From assembly GCA_024763115.1 (NCBI GenBank), contig JANTGB010000086.1:1-8258 (forward strand): DNA of 8,258 nt, read 5' to 3'. This DNA is from Desulfobulbaceae bacterium. GTDB taxonomy: Bacteria > Desulfobacterota > Desulfobulbia > Desulfobulbales > SURF-16. The position numbers and the translations under genes were made by a program. How positions within the stretch are numbered: position 1 is the first letter of the stretch; every line of letters starts with the position of its first letter. The notes beneath the pieces are model-generated. The model searched no databases. It had not been told where the DNA came from and saw only the letters and a list, made by a program, of their open reading frames with translations. Shown here piece by piece: positions 6,143 to 8,258 of the stretch.

Positions 6143-8161
6143 GTGAAACATGTCCTGATAGTAGATAATAATCCGGTTATTTTGACCCTGGTTAAAAATT
6201 TTCTGCAAAGAGAAAATTTTAAGGTGTCTACCGCTGTCTCCGGCCTTGATGCCCTTGATATTCTTGAGCGGGAAGTGCCTGATTATATTTTTACTGATCT
6301 GGTTATGCCCCAGATTAATGGTAAAAAGCTATGCCGGATTATTCGGGCAATGGACAAATTGCAAAATATCCCTATTGTCATTATTTCCGGAATTGCCAAG
6401 GAATCCGACCTTGACCCGGCTGATTATGGCGCGGTCTGCTGTATTGCCAAGGGCCCTAATCTTACCGGACATATTCTCGCAACCATCAGACAACTTGAAA
6501 AAAAACCTGATTCAATTATCAGCAAAATCGGCTACGAGGAAGTTTTTGAGCGGGAAATTTCCCGGGAAATGCTTTCCAGCAGAAAACATTACGACATTAT
6601 TTTTAATAATCTTGATGTAGGAATTTTCGAACTTACCTCCACCGACAAAATTATTTACGCAAACCCTTTTGCCATTGGTCTTTTTGGTGTGCCGGAAACA
6701 GATCTTCTGGGGCGCTCCTTTGTCGAATTGTTTGCCGAACAGGATGTCGGCCTGGTGGTAAAGGCTCTTGCCGACGCTGGGCAAAATCGTCTCGAACTTT
6801 CGGAAGAGAAAGGAATAAAGGTTAATGATCGTTCTCTTTCTTTAAGTTTTATTGCCATTACTGATGTCTCATATAATTCTATTGTAGTGCTGATCAGGGA
6901 TGTCACCAAGAATCTCCAGGCTGAGATTGATCTCCAGAACAGCACTGAACGATTTCGGATTATATTTGAAAACAGTCCTGACGCTATTCTCTGGTTTAAT
7001 TATGATACCGGAATTATTATTAACTGCAACTCCGCTGCTGAGTCTCTTTTTGCCAGAAAAGCAAATGAATTTATCGGCCGGCATCGTTCAATTCTTTACG
7101 GTGGTGTCAGGGCCGGCGATTTTGCCCATTTATTTAAGAAGGAGAATCTAAATGGTCATATCCCTAAAATAGAGACCGAAATAGAAACAAAATCCGGCCG
7201 GATAGTACCGGTGGAAGTTGCCCTGTCCTACTCATCGGTTAATGATATGACCATCGTCCAGGGGGTGTTTACCGATATAAGCGTCAGGAAGGTGGCCCAG
7301 GAAAAATTAAATGATACTAATGAGTATCTCCGCTCCCTGCTTGATTCCGTCCAGGCCGGAATTGTTGTTATAGACGAGGAAACCAGGACAATTGTTGATG
7401 TTAATCCTGTTGCCGCCAGGATGATCGGCTTGAGCAAGATTGAAATTATCGGCCAGGGGTGCAATGACATTATTTGCCAGGGAAGCGTCGGCAGATGCGC
7501 AGCGGATGGTGATCAATGTTCAAAAAAACTGGAACATTTACTCAATAATGCCGGTGGTCGAGAAATCCCTGTTCTTATAACCTCTACTATCCAGAATATT
7601 TCCGGCCAGAAATTTATTATTGTCAGTTTTGTTGATATTACCTGGAGAAAAAAGCTGGAAGAACGGCTGCGTAAATTATCAATTACCGATGAATTAACCG
7701 GTATTCTTAACCGCAGGGGCTTTATTACCCTGGCTGAACAGCATATTAAAGTGGCTGATCGGAAAAAAGCGCCATTCTATCTGCTTTTTGTTGATGTTAA
7801 TGATATGAAGTCTATTAATGATAACTGGGGCCATCATGCCGGAGATCAGGCTCTGGTGCAGGTTGCCGAAGTTTTGCAGATGTTCCGGGAATCGGATATA
7901 ATCGGTCGTTTAGGCGGTGATGAATTTGTTGCTCTGTTAAACGGCAATCTGGCCAAAAATGATAATCTTATTTCCGAAGAAATTATCGCAGGACGGGTAA
8001 ACAGTAAGTTGGCGGAAATAAAAAAACGTCATTTCAATGACTTTGATCTGTCAATCAGTATCGGTATTATTCGTTATGATCCTTTCCATCCCTGTTCACT
8101 GGATGAGCTGATATCTAAAGCCGACATGCTGATGTATGAAAATAAAATGAAATCAACTTGA
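6143..8161 (+). CDS. Diguanylate cyclase with REC, three PAS and GGDEF domains
   Basis: This 672-residue cytosolic protein has no membrane segment or signal peptide. Residues 1-120 are a response-regulator receiver with D8, phospho-acceptor D52 (FTDLVMP), S82 and K103; the usual second acidic residue is N9. Three PAS-like sensor modules follow at about 146-258, 265-382 and 392-505. The third has C440, C445, C452 and C459, like the Cys-bearing PAS variant frequent in Desulfobacterota. The GGDEF domain (about 508-672) has the intact catalytic GGDEF (591-595), SITDELTGILNRRGF near its start, and an RESD inhibitory site (582-585) five residues before GGDEF. No EAL or HD-GYP domain follows. It should make c-di-GMP from two GTP, controlled by phosphorylation and ligand or redox input, with product feedback. 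The GTG start fits because the receiver begins at once; no in-frame ATG precedes it, and the ribosome site is weak. No partner histidine kinase lies in the window. Confidence 0.93.
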   Translation: MKHVLIVDNNPVILTLVKNFLQRENFKVSTAVSGLDALDILEREVPDYIFTDLVMPQINGKKLCRIIRAMDKLQNIPIVIISGIAKESDLDPADYGAVCCIAKGPNLTGHILATIRQLEKKPDSIISKIGYEEVFEREISREMLSSRKHYDIIFNNLDVGIFELTSTDKIIYANPFAIGLFGVPETDLLGRSFVELFAEQDVGLVVKALADAGQNRLELSEEKGIKVNDRSLSLSFIAITDVSYNSIVVLIRDVTKNLQAEIDLQNSTERFRIIFENSPDAILWFNYDTGIIINCNSAAESLFARKANEFIGRHRSILYGGVRAGDFAHLFKKENLNGHIPKIETEIETKSGRIVPVEVALSYSSVNDMTIVQGVFTDISVRKVAQEKLNDTNEYLRSLLDSVQAGIVVIDEETRTIVDVNPVAARMIGLSKIEIIGQGCNDIICQGSVGRCAADGDQCSKKLEHLLNNAGGREIPVLITSTIQNISGQKFIIVSFVDITWRKKLEERLRKLSITDELTGILNRRGFITLAEQHIKVADRKKAPFYLLFVDVNDMKSINDNWGHHAGDQALVQVAEVLQMFRESDIIGRLGGDEFVALLNGNLAKNDNLISEEIIAGRVNSKLAEIKKRHFNDFDLSISIGIIRYDPFHPCSLDELISKADMLMYENKMKST

Positions 8162-8164
8162 GAC

Positions 8165-8258
8165 GTAACTACTCATGGGGTAAGCGCTATAACTTCGCTA
8201 ACCCCTGTAATTGTAACTGGTTACAGGGTGCCGTAGATTTTCGTGATCAGGTCGGCGC
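8165..8258 (+). mobile_element. Element C: left end of an element related to A, cut by the window edge
   Basis: It starts with GTAACTACTCA (8165-8175), four bases after the cyclase stop codon. Bases 8165-8231 match element A 5650-5716 at 63 of 67 positions, including both hairpins (8177-8205 and 8203-8228). Three of the four differences fall in the first hairpin's loop and one in the inverted repeat; the paired bases are unchanged. From 8232 the sequence no longer resembles A. The right end and any target duplication lie outside the window. It could be a MITE of another subtype or the terminus of a full-length transposon. The hairpins may act at the 3' end of the cyclase transcript. Confidence 0.65.

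Overview
The window reads like the chromosome of an anaerobic Gram-negative bacterium, most likely a Desulfobacterota ('deltaproteobacterial') relative. This is an inference. It rests on a cysteine-bearing PAS variant that is common in that group, a multi-PAS diguanylate cyclase, an MdlA/MdlB-type ABC exporter pair and moderate base composition. Species cannot be named from the sequence alone. The visible protein starts have weak or no Shine-Dalgarno sequences and include GTG and possible TTG starts.

Layout. From the left edge to 1947 (+) runs the 3' part of a large gene for a divergent eukaryotic-like Ser/Thr protein kinase; its start lies outside the window or at 193. A complete tRNA-Thr(CGT) gene follows at 2019-2094 (+), then a five-unit heptanucleotide repeat (2104-2138). 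The repeat supplies the stop codon of the next gene, which comes from the other strand. From 2133 to about 5620/5641 (-) lie two overlapping half-transporter genes. They form a heterodimeric ABC exporter with one degenerate and one canonical ATP site. From 6143 to 8161 (+) lies a REC-PAS-PAS-PAS-GGDEF diguanylate cyclase with an intact active site and an intact RxxD inhibitory site.

The roughly 500-base gap between the exporter and the cyclase, plus the last 94 bases of the window, hold the most unusual content: three members of a small interspersed element with terminal inverted repeats (consensus GTAAYTAYTCA). Element A (5650-5809) is complete, folds into several hairpins and is flanked by a near-perfect 8-base direct repeat, as expected of a MITE-like insertion. 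Element B (5961-6084) has perfect inverted ends and shares internal motifs with A. Element C starts four bases after the cyclase stop codon, shares 63 of 67 bases with A, then diverges and runs off the window. It could be another MITE or the end of the full-length parent transposon.

Functionally the genes look like independent units: kinase signalling, efflux and c-di-GMP signalling. The exporter pair is clearly one operon. The cyclase is a single gene bracketed by mobile repeats that may have displaced its own and the exporter's native control regions. No transposase gene, CRISPR array, rRNA or riboswitch was recognised.
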